Positions 8,623-17,910 are shown, counted from the first letter of the stretch. The stretch is 64,000 bases of DNA from Inquilinus limosus DSM 16000 (GCF_000423185.1 NZ_AUHM01000039.1:1-64000); one strand, 5' to 3'. The notes: a model not told the origin generated them from the letters alone. A program made the numbers and translations.

Positions 8623-10122
8623 TCAGATCATGTGGTCGCGCACGGCATAGACCGTGAGCATGGTGATGGCCCAGGCCACGCCGGCGATCAGCAGCACGAT
8701 CAGCACGTCCTCGACCCGCGCCGGATACAGCGGGTACTCGGCCATGGCCGGCTCGACATAGGGCATCAGATAGGTGCGGTCCGACATGGCGCTGCTGCGC
8801 ACCTGGTCGAGCGCCGTCAGCATGTTCTGGTAGCTCTGCTGGGCGAATTGCAGCTCGATCCGGATGTCCTCGTAATCCGACAGGGTCGCGGCGTAACCCT
8901 CGGCGGACGGATTGGCCGCCTGCATCGCGCCGGAGCCGAGTTCGCCCTCGATCTTGTTGAGCTGGTCGCGGGTGGCGGCGATGTTGTTCTTCAGGACTTT
9001 GATGGTCGGCGCGTCCGGCGCCATATGGGTCGACAGCGAGGTCAGCTGCGCTTCCATCTGCGCCAGGTTGGTGCGCAGCTGCAGCGACAGGCCGAGGGTC
9101 GAGGACGCGCTGGTCGACAGGTCCGGGGTCTGCTGCACGTTGCGGAACTGGCGCAGCTTGGCGGTGACGTCGCGCAGCCGCTGCTCGGCGTTCCTGACGT
9201 CCCGCTCGGCGAAGCGCACCGCATCCTCGCGGGCCCGCTCGGCGATGCGGTTGACCAGGTCCTCGCTGGAGGCGATCAGCGCCTTGGCGACGCGCAGCGA
9301 ATCCTCGGGCGTGAAGGCCCGGACCTGGACGATCGAGATGCCGGTGGACACGTCGAAGCTGGCGTCGACCCGGTCCTGCCAGTAGTCCACCAGCTTCTCG
9401 ATCGGCACGTTGGGATCGAGCTTGGCCAGGAAGTCGGCCTTCGGATCACTGTAGATCTGGCGCAGGTCGACGGTCTTCAGCAGGTCGGCCACCGCCTCGC
9501 GGCTGCTGATGTAGTCGGCGACGATGAAGTTGTCGCTGAAGGCGGACAGCCGGGCCGACTGGCCCAGCGCCGCGCCGACCAGGTCGGTGGTGGCGGAGGA
9601 GGCCGAGGCGTTCGACGACTTTACCGCGAAGCGGAACTCGGAGACGTACTGGTCGGCGGCGACGAAGAAGTAGTAGTAGGCGGCCAGCCCGGTGGGCAGC
9701 ACCACCATCAGCAGCAGCGACAGCCAGAAGCCGACCGACAGCCTGGCCTTGCGGCTGGGCAGCTTGAGCGGCTCGGTCGCCGCATCGGTGCGGCGGTCGG
9801 GCAGGCGCCGGGCGGTCGGCGCCGGCGCCGACCGCAGCGGCAGGTCGCGGACGAAGCTGGTCATTGGCTCCTCGGCAGGCGGCCGCCGGCGGGGCAGCGA
9901 GGTGATCGTGGCATCGGTCGGCGGCGTCTCCGGGGCCGGCTCGGGGCTGGAGGCATCGCCGGCGCGGCGGGCCGCCAGCCGCGCCCGGGCGGCCCGCAGC
10001 TCGGCGATCGACCGGCGCGACACCCGCGCATCGGCGGAGTCCGAGACCGAGGCCTGCTGGTCCAGCTTTTCGGAGAGGTCTTCCGAGGGGTTGTCCGGTG
10101 TCTTGCCCAAGCCATACCTCAC
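8623..10122 (-). CDS. KpsE-like capsule polysaccharide co-polymerase/export protein
   Basis: This inner-membrane protein with a large periplasmic domain links the ABC exporter to the outer-membrane pore (polysaccharide co-polymerase type 3). It has 499 residues. The first 130 or so are a polar, proline- and arginine-rich cytoplasmic extension, longer than in typical KpsE. A transmembrane helix follows (LSLLLMVVLPTGLAAYYYFF), then FRFAVKSS, a periplasmic coiled-coil region with an arginine-rich helix (ERDVRNAEQRLRDVTAKLRQ), and a C-terminal helix (VLIVLLIAGVAWAITMLTVY). This two-helix layout is typical. It is the first gene of the KpsE-M-T set. The start at 10122 has no strong ribosome-binding site, so the N terminus is the least certain part. 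Confidence 0.9.
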   Translation of the reverse strand: MRYGLGKTPDNPSEDLSEKLDQQASVSDSADARVSRRSIAELRAARARLAARRAGDASSPEPAPETPPTDATITSLPRRRPPAEEPMTSFVRDLPLRSAPAPTARRLPDRRTDAATEPLKLPSRKARLSVGFWLSLLLMVVLPTGLAAYYYFFVAADQYVSEFRFAVKSSNASASSATTDLVGAALGQSARLSAFSDNFIVADYISSREAVADLLKTVDLRQIYSDPKADFLAKLDPNVPIEKLVDYWQDRVDASFDVSTGISIVQVRAFTPEDSLRVAKALIASSEDLVNRIAERAREDAVRFAERDVRNAEQRLRDVTAKLRQFRNVQQTPDLSTSASSTLGLSLQLRTNLAQMEAQLTSLSTHMAPDAPTIKVLKNNIAATRDQLNKIEGELGSGAMQAANPSAEGYAATLSDYEDIRIELQFAQQSYQNMLTALDQVRSSAMSDRTYLMPYVEPAMAEYPLYPARVEDVLIVLLIAGVAWAITMLTVYAVRDHMI

Positions 10123-10230
10123 GAGATCGGGGGCGGCTGCGCTTCCGTTCGCTGCACCGCAGCATAGCAGACGGGGTGCGATGAGGAAACCTGCGAAACC
10201 GCCAAACCTTTCCGCTCCATTCCGGATTCT

Positions 10231-11640
10231 TCAGCGAAACCTTTGGTCGCCGTCCGCCAGAACCGGCGTCCCGGCCGTCGCCTCCGGCGCCGCCATGGCC
10301 GGTGCCGTCTCCCCGGCCGGCAGCAGCCGCCGGTACATCTCGGCCAGCCGGGCGCGGTAGCGTTCCGGCGAATACAGGGCCGCCTGGCGGCCGCCGCGCT
10401 GCGCCAGATCGCCGCGCAGCTCGGCATTGGCGTCGAGGGCGCGGATCGCCTCCGACAGCGCGTGGGTGTCGTAGGGATCGACCAGCAGCGCCGCATCGCC
10501 GGCGACCTCGGGCACCGCGCCCTCGGTCGAGGCCAGGACCGGCGTGCCCAGGCGCATCGCCTCCAGCACCGGCAGGCCGAAGCCTTCGTAGAGCGACGGG
10601 AAGGTCACCGCCTTGGCGCCGCGGATCAGGCTGACCAAGAGGGGGAAGGGGGCATAGTCGATGCGCAGCACCCGGTTGCGGGTGAAGGTCAGGGTGTCGA
10701 CCTGCTCCAGGTAGCGGATGGTGGAGTCGTTCAGCAGCCGCAGCTCCTGGTCGGTCTTCCAGGCCAGCTTGCCGATGATCACCAGCGGCGTCTTGATCTG
10801 GCTGGCGAGATAGCTCTCGATCAGCCGGCCGATGTTCTTCTTCGGCTCGATCGCGCCGAAATAGAGCAGGTAGTTCTTGTAGGTGAGATTGAAGGTGCCC
10901 TCGACCTCGCGCTTGACCGCCTCCTCCGGCTTCTCGGCGTATTTCGCCGGGATGTCGACCGCCTGGTAGGTGTTGGTGATGCGCTCCTCGGGATAGCCGA
11001 ACAGGTCGACGATGTCGCGCTTCGAAGTCTCCGACACCGTGACGATGTGGTCGGCGCGGCGCAGCAGCATCCGCACCAGCTTGTGGTAGCGGCGCTTGTT
11101 GTCGAGCGTGGTGTAGGGCAGCCGCAGCGGCACCAGGTCGTGGATGGTGTAGATGTTGCGGGCGCCGGCCATGCGCAGCGGCAGCGGATAGGTCCAGTGC
11201 ATCAGCCGCGGCGTCTCGCGCGCGGCGACCGTCATCCGGTTGCGGTAGATGGCGAAGTGCCGGTACGAGCGGTTCCACAGGTCCGGCACGGTCCAGAGCC
11301 GGTCGTAATAGGGCATGCGCGATCGGTAGGTCTTGGCGATCACCTTGCCGGTGATCGGCACCGGCTTGGCCCGCACCCCGGCCGGCGAATAGATCAGCTC
11401 GTTGACATAGCGCAGGAACTCCAGCCAACGCGGCGTGTCGCCGACATTGGCGGGATCGAAGAAGGCGATCTCGCGCAGCAGCTGCTGGGTGCTCGGCGCC
11501 GCCCGGCCGCCATACAGCACCTCGGTGCGGTAGCCGATATTGTGCAGCTCATAGCTCAGGTTGCGGGCATAGGTGGCCACCCCGGTGCCGGTTTCGAGGC
11601 CGAGATTGTAGCCGTCGATCATGATCGTCTGAGGCGTCAC
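10231..11640 (-). CDS. GT4-family glycosyltransferase
   Basis: This is a cytoplasmic retaining glycosyltransferase of the GT-B fold, probably adding a sugar (mannose is plausible) to the polysaccharide repeat unit. The protein is 469 residues. The N-terminal nucleotide-fold loop is GLETGTGVATYARNLS. The C-terminal half has FGAIEPKKNIGRLIESY, ITGK/IIGKLAWK, and the donor-site signature PSLYEGFGLPVLEAMRLGTP with both glutamates of the EX7E motif, followed by VLASTEGAVPEVAGDAALLV. It resembles the glycosyltransferase at 16143-17474 in layout. The 108-base gap to the KpsE-like gene holds several GAAACC repeats. It is divergent from the outer-membrane lipoprotein gene at 11949. Confidence 0.9.
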   Translation of the reverse strand: MTPQTIMIDGYNLGLETGTGVATYARNLSYELHNIGYRTEVLYGGRAAPSTQQLLREIAFFDPANVGDTPRWLEFLRYVNELIYSPAGVRAKPVPITGKVIAKTYRSRMPYYDRLWTVPDLWNRSYRHFAIYRNRMTVAARETPRLMHWTYPLPLRMAGARNIYTIHDLVPLRLPYTTLDNKRRYHKLVRMLLRRADHIVTVSETSKRDIVDLFGYPEERITNTYQAVDIPAKYAEKPEEAVKREVEGTFNLTYKNYLLYFGAIEPKKNIGRLIESYLASQIKTPLVIIGKLAWKTDQELRLLNDSTIRYLEQVDTLTFTRNRVLRIDYAPFPLLVSLIRGAKAVTFPSLYEGFGLPVLEAMRLGTPVLASTEGAVPEVAGDAALLVDPYDTHALSEAIRALDANAELRGDLAQRGGRQAALYSPERYRARLAEMYRRLLPAGETAPAMAAPEATAGTPVLADGDQRFR

Positions 11641-11948
11641 GGCGTGGTCCTGTCCTGTCCAGCGACTCGGAACGAAGGCTTCGGCAGCCCCCGATGGCGA
11701 AGGCCGTATCGGAACACAGCCCCGCCGACATCGCCATCAGAGATTTGGCGAACCCCTATAGATATAAAACCTAAAGTGGTCCACGAAAACCGGAATTTGA
11801 GGTTCGGGGTCCTGAAAGCCGCGCCATGCCTTGGCTTGCGAATTCGAATGTGAAAGTGTGGTCGCATGCAATGTTGGCTCTCGCGTCCGAAATCTGGTAT
11901 GCACCCAAGCATTCGCGCTGCGGCGCTCAGCAGAGAGACGATGTCTCC
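11641..11948. promoter_or_regulatory. Divergent intergenic region, glycosyltransferase / polysaccharide export lipoprotein
   Basis: This 308-base region lies between divergent genes and becomes AT-rich around 11755-11800 (CTATAGATATAAAACC), which probably holds promoter elements. A second low-GC patch with GAATTCGAATG lies at about 11841-11851. No gene was recognised. The reading frame continuing upstream of 11949 is unlikely to be used, because the lipoprotein signal peptide begins at 11949. Confidence 0.35.
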
Positions 11949-13136
11949 ATGACCTTGCGACTGGTTTGGCTCGTTCCCGCCGTTCTCGCGCTCCCCGCCT
12001 GCGGTGAGCTGCCGAGTCACGGCCCCCTGGCGGGCCAGATCCTGGCGTCGGGCGAGAAGGCATCGGCCGCGGAGGCCGCCCAGGCGGTCGACACCCGCTA
12101 TGCCATCGTCGATCTCAACGAGACGACGCTCGCGGCGCTGAACCGCGCCCCCCGCCCCAGCCTGATGCAGCGCTTCGGCGACAAGGCGCCGGCGCCGACG
12201 CAGCAGATCGGCGTCGGCGACGTCGTCTCGGTGTCGATCTGGGAAGCCGGCACCGGCCTGTTCGCCGCCAGCGGCGGCGTCGCCCCGACCGGTGCCGAGG
12301 GGGCGCACAGCGTCACCTTGCCGCCCCAGGTCGTCGATCAGCGCGGCAACATCTCGGTGCCCTATGCGGCAAAGCCGATCCGCGCGGTCGGCCGCACGCC
12401 GACCCAGGTCGCCGAGGCGATCGAGCAGGCGCTGGCCAGCCAGGCCAGCCAGCCGCAGGTGATCGTGACCGTACCTGAATCGGCCTCGGCCACGGCCTCG
12501 GTGCTGGGCGACCAGACGGGCGCGGCGCGGGTGCCGCTCAACATCAAAGGCGACCGGCTGCTCGACGTCGTCGCCCAGGGCGGCGGCATCCGGTCGCTGC
12601 CAGCGGAGACCTTCATCACCCTGACCCGGGCCGGGGCGTCGGAGACGGTGGACCTTCCCACCGTCCTGAAGGACCCCTCGGAGAACATCTACATTCAGCC
12701 CGGCGACGTCATCTACGTGACCCGCCACCCGCAGACCTTCACCGCGCTCGGTTCGGTCAGCAGCTCCGGCGAGCTGCCGATCGATCAGGAGCCGTTCACC
12801 CTGGCCCAGGCGGTCGGCCGGGCCGGCGGGCTGGCGCCGAACGCCGCCGACGCCAGCGCCGTCTTCATCTTCCGCTTCGAGTCGCGGGCGGTGTTCCGCC
12901 AGATCCGGGACAACTCGCCCCTGCTGGCGACGCGGCAGCCGGTGCCGGTGGTCTATCGCCTCAGCTTCGAGGATCCGCGCGGCTTCTTCTACGCCCAGCA
13001 GTTCCCGGTGCGGAGCCGCGACCTGATCTATGTCGGCACCGCGTCCTCGGTCGAGTTCCTCAAGTTCCTGCAGGTGGTGCGCAGCGCGATCTCGGTCAGC
13101 ACCCCGGCGACCACGGTGGTCTCGGGCGGCGGCTGA
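11949..13136 (+). CDS. Outer-membrane polysaccharide export lipoprotein (Wza/KpsD family, OPX)
   Basis: This protein forms the outer-membrane/periplasmic channel that works with the KpsE-M-T complex. It has 395 residues starting at 11949 (MTLRLVWLVPAVLALPACGE), with a type II signal peptide and lipobox LPAC, the lipidated cysteine being residue 18. The Poly_export domain is recognised by IGVGDVVSVSIWEAG, with RGNISVPYAAKPIRAVGRTP after it. SLBB-like soluble domains follow, each ending in IQPGDVIYV- and SRDLIYVG-type motifs. An AGAGAG sequence lies ahead of the start. It is followed 26 bases later by the LtaS-like gene in the same direction. Confidence 0.93.
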   Translation: MTLRLVWLVPAVLALPACGELPSHGPLAGQILASGEKASAAEAAQAVDTRYAIVDLNETTLAALNRAPRPSLMQRFGDKAPAPTQQIGVGDVVSVSIWEAGTGLFAASGGVAPTGAEGAHSVTLPPQVVDQRGNISVPYAAKPIRAVGRTPTQVAEAIEQALASQASQPQVIVTVPESASATASVLGDQTGAARVPLNIKGDRLLDVVAQGGGIRSLPAETFITLTRAGASETVDLPTVLKDPSENIYIQPGDVIYVTRHPQTFTALGSVSSSGELPIDQEPFTLAQAVGRAGGLAPNAADASAVFIFRFESRAVFRQIRDNSPLLATRQPVPVVYRLSFEDPRGFFYAQQFPVRSRDLIYVGTASSVEFLKFLQVVRSAISVSTPATTVVSGGG

Positions 13137-13162
13137 GCGTAGCCGCGGAAGGAGGCGGCGCC

Positions 13163-14644
13163 ATGCCGGTCGCACCCGAGCTGATCGGTCTGGCCGGCGG
13201 CGCCGTCGCCTGGGAGGCGGTGGACGCGCTGGCCCGGCCACGGCGGGGGATCTTCGGCGGCAGCCGTGCCGCCCTCCTCGGCCGCGCCGTCGTCTTCCTG
13301 CTGCTGCTCGGCGCCTGGCTCGGCCTGTTCGGCCGCTTCTGGTTCGCGCTCGCGGCCAGCCTGATCACCCTCGCCATCCTGGTCGCGATCTCGAACGCCA
13401 AGCACCGCGTGCTCTACGAGCCGCTGGTGTTCTCGGACTTTGCCTTCATCCTTCCGATGCTGCGGCATCCGAGCCTGTTCTATATCGAGCGGCGCGAGGG
13501 CCTGGTTCTGGCCGGCGCCGTTGCAATGCTGCTGGCGGTGATCGCGGCGTGGATCGAGCTGGAACCGCGCAGCATCCCCGTGCCGGCGCAGCTGGCCCTG
13601 CTGGCGACCGAGGCGGCGCTGCTCTGCGCCGCGGCCGTCTTCGTTTTCTGGCCGAAGGTGCTGACCTTCGCCGATGCCTGCGATCCGCGCAGCGCGGTCC
13701 GGCGCTTCGGCCTAGCCCTGTCGCTGCCGACCGCCTGGCTGCGCTGGCGCGGCGAAGGCCGCCGGCCCCTGCCGGTGCCGCCGCCGCCCGGTCCCGGCGA
13801 GGGCGTCGACGCGGTGGTCGCGATCCAGTCCGAATCCTTCATGGATCTGCGCCGCATCGGCATCGCGACCGCGCTGCCCGAATTCGACCGGCTCAAGCCC
13901 CGTGCCCTGGTGCACGGCCTGCTCGATGTGCCGTGCTTCGGCGCCTACACGCTGCGGCCGGAGATCTCGGTGATCACCGGCCTCGGCGCCGAGGACCAGT
14001 CCTTCGACGGCCTCCACCCCTATCTCCGGCCGCAGCGCTTCGCCCCGGCGTCGCTGGCGGCGGCGCTGCGCCGCGAGGGCTGGCGCACCGTGTTCCTGCA
14101 CCCCTATGACGAGCGCTTCTTCCGGCGCCGCGAGGCGATCCCGGCGCTGGGCTTCGACCGCTTCATCGGCCAGCGCGCCCTGCCGGGGGCCGAGCGCTGC
14201 GGCTACTACATCTCCGACGCCGCGGTGGCCGGGGTGATCGAGGACGAACTGCGCCGGGCGCGGCAGGACGGGGTCAGGCTGTTCCTGGTCTGCGTCACCA
14301 TGGAGGCGCACGACCCCTTCCGGCCGGGCCGGCTGCCGGGCAAGGACGAGCCGCTGCAGCAATACCTCCACCACATCGGCAATGCCGACGCGATGCTGGC
14401 CCGGCTCGCGGCCCATTTCGACGCGGCGGCGGACCGGGTGCTGCTGGCCTTCTACGGCGACCACGCGCCGGTGCTGAAGGAGGTGGATCCGGAGCGCGAG
14501 CGGCGCACGGATTTCATGATCCTGGATTGCGGCCGCGCCGCGCCCCGGCCGGGAATTCAGGAGGCGGCCCCGGTGCAATGGCGGCCGGAGCAGATCAACG
14601 GTTTCATCCGGTCCTGGATCGCCGGTTCAGGCCGGGCCGGCTGA
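13163..14644 (+). CDS. LtaS-like membrane sulfatase-fold phosphotransferase
   Basis: Proteins of this fold move phosphoglycerol or related phospho-groups onto polymers, or act as phosphatases on the outer face of the inner membrane. About five N-terminal membrane helices are seen in residues 1-170 (RAVVFLLLLGAWLGLFG, LLATEAALLCAAAVFVFW). A sulfatase-fold domain follows. Metal-ligand motifs are VAIQSESFMD and FYGDHAPVLK, and the nucleophile candidate is the threonine in FGAYTLRPEIS followed by VITGLGAED. The length is 493 residues, and GGAGG lies seven bases before the ATG. Its place directly behind the polysaccharide exporter suggests phospho-decoration of the exported polymer; that role is inferred. 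Confidence 0.85.
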   Translation: MPVAPELIGLAGGAVAWEAVDALARPRRGIFGGSRAALLGRAVVFLLLLGAWLGLFGRFWFALAASLITLAILVAISNAKHRVLYEPLVFSDFAFILPMLRHPSLFYIERREGLVLAGAVAMLLAVIAAWIELEPRSIPVPAQLALLATEAALLCAAAVFVFWPKVLTFADACDPRSAVRRFGLALSLPTAWLRWRGEGRRPLPVPPPPGPGEGVDAVVAIQSESFMDLRRIGIATALPEFDRLKPRALVHGLLDVPCFGAYTLRPEISVITGLGAEDQSFDGLHPYLRPQRFAPASLAAALRREGWRTVFLHPYDERFFRRREAIPALGFDRFIGQRALPGAERCGYYISDAAVAGVIEDELRRARQDGVRLFLVCVTMEAHDPFRPGRLPGKDEPLQQYLHHIGNADAMLARLAAHFDAAADRVLLAFYGDHAPVLKEVDPERERRTDFMILDCGRAAPRPGIQEAAPVQWRPEQINGFIRSWIAGSGRAG

Positions 14645-15241
14645 CGGTCCCTCGGTCCGCGCCGCCCGGAAGCGCGCGGCCTTGGCCCGGTTGCCGCAGG
14701 TCTCCATCCGGCACCAGCTCCGCCCCCGGCCGCGGCCATGGTCGAGGAACAGCCACGGGCAGCAGCCGCATTCCCGCAGGCGCGACAGCTCCGGCCCGCT
14801 CAGGAGGTGCAGCAGCCTGAGCGCCAGCCGATGCCGGAGGAGGTCCCGGCCGGCCTGATCCGGGAGGAGCCGCCAGACCTCCTCCCCGCCAGCGGCCGAC
14901 AGGCGCGAGGCCGCCAGCGCTTCGCGAATGTCCGCCTCGACGGCGCCGAGCGCGTCGGCTTCGGGCGCCGCTCCCACGGCCCGGGCGCTCAGCACCCGAT
15001 AGGCGGCCTCCCGGAACGCGCGCAGCCGGAAGAGGCTTTGCTGTCCGCCATTCGGGCCGGACTGCAGCATCGCGGCCTCACGCGCGTCGATGAGGCCGAC
15101 GAACCGCGCCCAGGCGACGGCGTCGCTCCAGGACTCCAGCCGCTCCAGCCGCCGGCTCTTGCCGGTGTCGCCGACGGTGTTCAGGAAATCGAGGACGACG
15201 TCGCCCCCGACCAGATCCTCTTCCCGCCACGCCGTCGTCAT
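14627..15241 (-). CDS. CGNR zinc-finger/ABATE domain transcriptional regulator
   Basis: This 204-residue protein has an N-terminal ABATE (stress-response regulator-like) domain. At the C terminus is a CGNR zinc finger: ECGCCPWLFLDHGRGRGR, then WCRMETCGNRAKAARFR. The zinc ligands are the four cysteines of CxxC...C...C, and the basic tail should bind DNA. The ATG at 15241 has GGAGAG eight bases upstream. It is transcribed away from the alpha/beta hydrolase gene at 15324, a common layout for this family, where the regulator controls the enzyme. Its 3' end overlaps the convergent LtaS-like gene by 18 bases. Confidence 0.88.
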   Translation of the reverse strand: MTTAWREEDLVGGDVVLDFLNTVGDTGKSRRLERLESWSDAVAWARFVGLIDAREAAMLQSGPNGGQQSLFRLRAFREAAYRVLSARAVGAAPEADALGAVEADIREALAASRLSAAGGEEVWRLLPDQAGRDLLRHRLALRLLHLLSGPELSRLRECGCCPWLFLDHGRGRGRSWCRMETCGNRAKAARFRAARTEGPSAGPA

Positions 15242-15323
15242 CGATACATCTCTCCATTCGCCCGGAACAGGATCCGTGCTATAACCATTAAATAAGAAAT
15301 AGAGGTTACTGGGGAGATGGTCC

Positions 15324-16133
15324 ATGCTGACCCTCGACCGGCGCTTCACCTTTCGCGGACAGAGCGTGGCCTGGGGCGCGATCGGTGACGGGCCGCCGCT
15401 CGTGCTGCTGCACGGCACGCCGTTCTCGTCGCAGGTCTGGCGCCGGATCGCGCCGCTGGCCGCGAGCCGCCGGCGGGTCCATGTCTTCGATCTGCTGGGC
15501 TACGGCCAATCGGAGCAGCGCGACGGCCAGGATGTGTCCCCGGCCGTCCAGAGCGTGCTGTTCGCCGCCCTGCTGCGCGAATGGGGGCTGGAGCAGCCGG
15601 AGGTGCTGGCGCATGATTTCGGCGGCATGACCGCGCTGCGGGCCTGCTATCTCGAGGGCTGCCGCTACCGCCGCCTCACTTTGGTCGACCCGGTGGCGCT
15701 GCCGCCGTCCGGCTCACCCTTCTTCCGCCACGTCGCCGCGCATGAGGCGGCCTTCGCCGGGCTGCCGGACTACGCCCATGACGCCTTGCTGCGGGTCTAT
15801 ATCCAGGGTTCGGCGCGGAACCCGCTGACCGAGGAGGCGATGGCCATCTACATGCGGCCCTGGCAGGGGGAGACGGGGCGCCCCGCCTTCTACCGCCAGA
15901 TCGCGCAGATGGATGACCGGTATCTCGAGGAGATCGAGCCGTCATACGGTCCGATGGACTGGCCGGTCGAGATCCTGTGGGGCGAGCAGGACGCCTGGAT
16001 CCCGATCGCCCAGGGCGAGCGGCTGGCGGCAAGGCTGACCGGCGGCCGGCTGACCCGCGTCCCCGATGCCGGCCACCTGATGCAGGAGGATGCGCCGGAG
16101 GCGATCGTCGCGGCCTTGCTCCAGGGGATGTGA
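15324..16133 (+). CDS. Alpha/beta hydrolase with aspartate nucleophile
   Basis: This 269-residue cytoplasmic hydrolase has the oxyanion loop VLLHGTPFSSQVW, a nucleophile elbow AHDFGGMTAL and a C-terminal catalytic histidine in PDAGHLMQED. The elbow has Asp instead of Ser, as in haloalkane dehalogenases, fluoroacetate dehalogenases and epoxide hydrolases, so an ester-type covalent intermediate on Asp is likely. WGEQDAWIP supplies the third acidic residue. The ATG at 15324 follows GGGGAGATGGTCC. It is divergent from a CGNR regulator and shares an AT-rich 82-base region with a TAACC/GGTTA inverted pair. The substrate cannot be assigned. Confidence 0.85.
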   Translation: MLTLDRRFTFRGQSVAWGAIGDGPPLVLLHGTPFSSQVWRRIAPLAASRRRVHVFDLLGYGQSEQRDGQDVSPAVQSVLFAALLREWGLEQPEVLAHDFGGMTALRACYLEGCRYRRLTLVDPVALPPSGSPFFRHVAAHEAAFAGLPDYAHDALLRVYIQGSARNPLTEEAMAIYMRPWQGETGRPAFYRQIAQMDDRYLEEIEPSYGPMDWPVEILWGEQDAWIPIAQGERLAARLTGGRLTRVPDAGHLMQEDAPEAIVAALLQGM

Positions 16134-16142
16134 GCCGGTCTC

Positions 16143-17474
16143 TCAGCAGATGCTGTATTTCCGCCGCACATCGGCGACGACGTCGTCGAAGATGTTGAAA
16201 TGCCGGTCCCAGGTCGGCGCCTTGAAGCGGGCCAGCCGTGCCATCTGCGCCTGGCGCCGCGGCGAATTCGGCTTGGCGTAGTCGATGATCGTGTCCATCC
16301 AGCCGGGGCCGTCCAGCGGGTCGAGATAGTCCGGGATGCCGCTGCCCAGCTCGTGGAACACGGGCAGGTCGGAGCAGATCACCGGCACCGAACTGGACAG
16401 GCCCTCGACCAGCGGCAGGCCGTAGCCTTCGGCGAAGGAGGGGAACAGCACGGCGCGGGCGCCGATCAGCAGGCGGTGCAGCACCGCATCGGGCACCCGG
16501 CCGCATTCGATCACATGGTCGGCGATCTGCTCGCAGCGCTCGATCATGTCGATCACGTTCTCGTTTTCCCAGCCGCGGCGGCCGACGATCACCAGCTTCG
16601 GCGCGGCCTTGCCCAGCTTCTGCACCAGGGCGCGCCAGACCTGCAGCATGAACAGATGGTTCTTGCGCGGCTCGATGGTGCCGATGATCAGGAAATAGGG
16701 CTCGCTCTCCAGATCGTTGACCTTCTGCGGCGCGAAGCGGTGGTCGACCCCGAGCGGCGCGACATAGACGCCGTCCATGCTGCCGTGGTGCTTCTGCACA
16801 TGCTTCATCAGGTCGCGCTTGGTCTGCTGCGAATTGACGATGGTGGCGGCGGCGGTGGTCGAGATCGCCTCGATCCGGGCCACGTGCCGCGCGGCATAGC
16901 CAGGGCGGACATATTCCGGATGGTCGATCGGGATCAGGTCGTGCACCAGGTAGATCGGCGCCAGCTTGCGGCGCGACACCAGGCGCTGCAGCGTCGCCGG
17001 CTGGTGCAGCCCCTCATGCGAGACGTTGACGTAGATCGCCTGCTGCCGCCGGGCGCTGATGCTGATCATCCGCGACAGCAGCCCGCGGGCGCCGAGCAGG
17101 GCGTCCATGCCGAGCTGCAGCAGGGGCGCCGACGGCCGCAGCGACGGGACCGGCGTGACCGCCGCCCGGCTGCTGCTGAACTGCTCCGCCGGCACGCCGA
17201 TGAAGCGCGCAATCCGCTCCACCTCATGGCTGCGGATGCGCTGGGCGCCGAAGCTCCAGCGCTCCAACCGGCTGGCGACGAACTGGGCGAAGGCGGGGGT
17301 CGAGAGCTGCCAATAGCGCGAACGCCAGCGGGCGATGAACTGGACGTCGCGCGGATAGCGCTCGAGCATGTGCCGGCTGTAGGTCAGCTCCACCCGGTCG
17401 ACGCCCGTCGGCGTCGCGCTGCCGGATCGGCGCACCAGCCGGGTCACGTCGAACAGGATCTGGTCTTGAGCCAT
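16143..17474 (-). CDS. GT4-family glycosyltransferase
   Basis: This is a cytoplasmic GT-B glycosyltransferase of 443 residues. The N terminus, MAQDQILFDVTRLVRRSGSA, continues with TPTGVDRVELTYSRHML and binds the acceptor side. The C-terminal domain has IGTIEPRKNHLFMLQVWRAL, LVIVGRRGWENENV and the donor motif FPSFAEGYGLPLVEGLSSSVP, with both glutamates of EX7E. An AAAGGAG ribosome-binding site stands eight bases before the ATG at 17474; a longer frame to 17492 is less likely. It closes the polysaccharide locus and is convergent with the alpha/beta hydrolase gene. The closest relatives I know of are mannosyl- or rhamnosyltransferases, so mannose is a guess. Confidence 0.9.
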   Translation of the reverse strand: MAQDQILFDVTRLVRRSGSATPTGVDRVELTYSRHMLERYPRDVQFIARWRSRYWQLSTPAFAQFVASRLERWSFGAQRIRSHEVERIARFIGVPAEQFSSSRAAVTPVPSLRPSAPLLQLGMDALLGARGLLSRMISISARRQQAIYVNVSHEGLHQPATLQRLVSRRKLAPIYLVHDLIPIDHPEYVRPGYAARHVARIEAISTTAAATIVNSQQTKRDLMKHVQKHHGSMDGVYVAPLGVDHRFAPQKVNDLESEPYFLIIGTIEPRKNHLFMLQVWRALVQKLGKAAPKLVIVGRRGWENENVIDMIERCEQIADHVIECGRVPDAVLHRLLIGARAVLFPSFAEGYGLPLVEGLSSSVPVICSDLPVFHELGSGIPDYLDPLDGPGWMDTIIDYAKPNSPRRQAQMARLARFKAPTWDRHFNIFDDVVADVRRKYSIC

Positions 17475-17910
17475 ACGTCCTGCTCCTTTCAAGCTGTCGT
17501 CCGGCCACCGGAACCGGCGGCACGGTCGTCATGAGGGACTCGTCGTCCGATCGAAACCTTCGGGACGTTGCGCTCCCCCTGGTCCGCCGGCGCCGGATCT
17601 TTGGACCCTGGCTGCCGGCGGCACGGCGTTACGACGACCGCTTGTGCATGAACCCGAAACCCTAGTCTTTGTAAGCTATCACTGGTTTCCGGGAAACAGG
17701 AAACCTTTTTCGCATTGCAAAACAATCGACAAGATGAGCGTTAAAATCTGTAAAATCCAATCGAACTGGATCCTCTCGCCAGGGCTCGTCCGTGCGTATC
17801 CGGCCGTGCCCATGCCGGCGGAATGCGGTAACTAGGGGCGAAGCGAATCGCGTCTCCCCAGGTTCCGCAGGCATCGCACCGTCCTGCCCCCGCCCATCGG
17901 AGAGATCGGA
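17475..17910. promoter_or_regulatory. Divergent intergenic region with GGTTTCC/GGAAACC hairpin
   Basis: This 436-base gap lies between the glycosyltransferase and the alpha-mannosidase genes. It turns AT-rich from 17640 to 17770. A perfect inverted repeat GGTTTCC-N8-GGAAACC at 17684-17705 is followed by TTTTT. This could fold as a rho-independent terminator on the plus strand, yet no plus-strand gene lies just upstream, so it may be an operator. GAAACC-type repeats also occur at 17546 and 17656 and in the 10.2 kb gap. No gene was recognised. Confidence 0.35.
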
